Source of the DNA: Thermoplasmata archaeon
Lineage (GTDB): Archaea; Thermoplasmatota; E2; DHVEG-1
Assembly (NCBI GenBank): GCA_030606465.1
Contig: JAUWGL010000052.1
Location: 1-6,489, forward strand
DNA length: 6,489 nucleotides
Direction of reading: 5' to 3'
A program made the translations under genes and the position numbers. Positions 5,999-6,489 of the stretch are shown here, piece after piece (position 1 is the stretch's first letter; every line of letters begins with the position of its first letter). Under the pieces are notes generated by a model that saw only the letters and a program-made list of their open reading frames with translations, had not been told where the DNA came from and did no database searches.

Positions 5999-6003
5999 AC
6001 CTC
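5999..6003 (-). promoter_or_regulatory. Shine-Dalgarno site of the 52-residue gene
   Basis: GAGGT read on the minus strand, six bases before the ATG at 5992, complements the 3' end of 16S rRNA. It decides the start of the small gene and is the main reason to accept that gene as real. Confidence 0.55.
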
Positions 6004-6069
6004 TTTTTTTTACAATTTTAGCCTCTTTTTTTATGAACGGCTTTTCAACTTCCAAAAATGAACAGATGG

Positions 6070-6292
6070 ATGAATACTTTATGAATGCTTTTATGAATAC
6101 TTTGACTCTGTTGATGAATGCTATGAATGCTTTTCGCATGTACAGACAGGTACATGTACATTTGTACTATACTTCGTAGGTGTATATTTTTTTTTAAAAA
6201 GTATGTATATACTCGCAAACTATCCAAAGCATTCATCCCTCGAAGAAAAGCATTCATAAAAGCATTCATAAAGCATTCATAGTAGTATTCAT
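6070..6292. repeat. Mirror-symmetric iteron array around an AT-rich core: candidate replication origin
   Basis: The left arm has ATGAATRCTTT units at 6070-6080, 6081-6091, 6093-6103, 6114-6122 (core only) and 6123-6133. The right arm has the reverse complement AAAGCATTCAT at 6226-6236, 6247-6257, 6259-6269, 6270-6280 and 6284-6292 (core only). Most adjacent starts are 9-14 bp apart, near one helical turn, and each arm has a gap of one missing unit (21 bp). Between the arms lie four GTAC sites (6140-6167) and an AT-rich stretch with T9A5 (6187-6200) that could unwind. Oppositely oriented initiator sites flanking an AT-rich segment is the layout of many archaeal origins. A partition centromere or a large operator is the alternative. 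Which protein binds is unknown; the HTH protein at 5370 and the edge gene at 6296 are candidates. Confidence 0.75.
6150..6159. repeat. GTACATGTAC palindrome inside the array core
   Basis: A perfect 10-bp dyad, and part of a run of four GTAC sites starting at 6140, 6150, 6156 and 6164. ATGTAC (6138-6143) and GTACAT (6150-6155) also form an inverted pair six bases apart. It is distinct in sequence from the flanking iterons, so it may bind a second protein. Confidence 0.4.
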
Positions 6293-6295
6293 AAT

Positions 6296-6489
6296 TCATA
6301 CTTTGTACCTCTTAAAAAGATATTTTAGCTTACGTTTATTTTTCGGATCACTAAGTAAAAGAACAGTTCCTTTTGTTTTTCTCTTGGTTTTTAGCAATAG
6401 CTTTTGTTTGAATATATAGCCCAATTTCGATGCTGCTTTTTTATCATAATCCCATCCAATGTTTCTGCATATATCCTCATATGATATTT
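6296..6489 (-). CDS. C-terminal 63 residues of an unidentified protein, truncated by the window edge
   Basis: On the minus strand, the frame entering at 6487 is open for 63 codons to the TGA at 6298-6296. Neither other frame of that strand stays open. The fragment runs ISYEDICRNIGWDYDKKAAS, then KLGYIFKQKLLLKTKRKTKG, and ends YLFKRYKV. The stretch YEDICRNIGWDYDKKAASKL looks like a helix-turn-helix, followed by a basic segment and a beta-like GTVLLLSDP, which together suggest a winged-helix DNA-binding tail. The start and main domains are outside the window. Lying directly against the iteron array, it is a natural candidate for the element's replication initiator or a primase-like protein, but only its position says so. 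It is followed on the same strand by the array and the 52-residue gene. Confidence 0.6.
   Translation of the reverse strand, partial: ISYEDICRNIGWDYDKKAASKLGYIFKQKLLLKTKRKTKGTVLLLSDPKNKRKLKYLFKRYKV

Larger units (their letters stand above)
3817..6489. mobile_element. Putative integrated plasmid/virus, one end, right limit outside window
   Basis: From the integrase to the right edge the content changes from ordinary chromosomal genes to integrase, small HTH protein, tiny minus-strand genes, palindromes and a symmetric iteron array. Together these suggest an integration and replication/control module. The left border is probably between the antiporter stop and the integrase start. No flanking direct repeat could be found, because the other end is not included. 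Whether it is plasmid- or virus-derived cannot be told. Confidence 0.5.

Noticed and set aside
6070..6292. CRISPR array
   Set aside because: Repeats are 11 bp, mostly without spacers, and inverted between the two arms. This does not fit a CRISPR repeat-spacer pattern, and no cas gene is seen.
6045..6299. 84-codon minus-strand ORF starting MNYEYYYECF, whose ATG overlaps the TGA of the edge gene (ATGA)
   Set aside because: It is the translation of the iteron array: MNAF repeats at one end and SIHKSIHK at the other come from the same 11-mer read in both orientations. Composition is not protein-like. The tidy ATGA overlap is noted but is probably chance, since ATGA is part of the iteron motif.

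Overview
This window looks archaeal, most likely a mesophilic, AT-rich member of the Thermoplasmata or a relative. That placement is inference. It rests on TATA-like boxes about 25-35 bp upstream of start codons, very short leaders, T-run gene ends, an archaeal-type multi-pass membrane protein with a C-terminal beta-rich domain, and an archaeal-style tyrosine integrase. No marker gene fixes the lineage.

Left part (1-3767), apparently resident chromosome. It begins with the 3' end of a highly charged protein whose C-terminus carries a duplicated WFEG motif. Next is a 456-residue membrane protein with five predicted membrane spans and an external lipocalin-like domain. Then comes a two-gene unit: a small protein with two CBS domains, joined by a one-base stop/start overlap to a CPA2-type cation/proton antiporter with a DD motif. 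The CBS protein is a plausible nucleotide-sensing regulator of the antiporter. The two promoters in this part share a 17-bp element with 15 identical bases.

Right part (3768-6489), which I read as one end of an integrated plasmid or virus. It holds an apparently intact tyrosine recombinase with a C-terminal coiled coil. A 350-bp non-coding stretch follows, dense in palindromes and TGGTGGAAT repeats. After it comes a small helix-turn-helix plus coiled-coil protein with its own palindromic operator candidate. A stem-loop then separates it from a convergent 52-residue gene on the minus strand, which has a near-perfect Shine-Dalgarno sequence. Beyond that is a striking mirror-symmetric array: five copies of an 11-bp unit in one orientation, an AT-rich and GTAC-rich core, and five copies in the opposite orientation. 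At the right edge is the C-terminal end of another minus-strand protein.

The array has the architecture of an iteron-type replication origin, or of a large partition or regulatory site. With the integrase and the small DNA-binding protein beside it, the right part is best read as the integration and replication/control module of a mobile element. The truncated edge gene is a candidate initiator only by position. The array and the two minus-strand genes are the least conventional content of the window.
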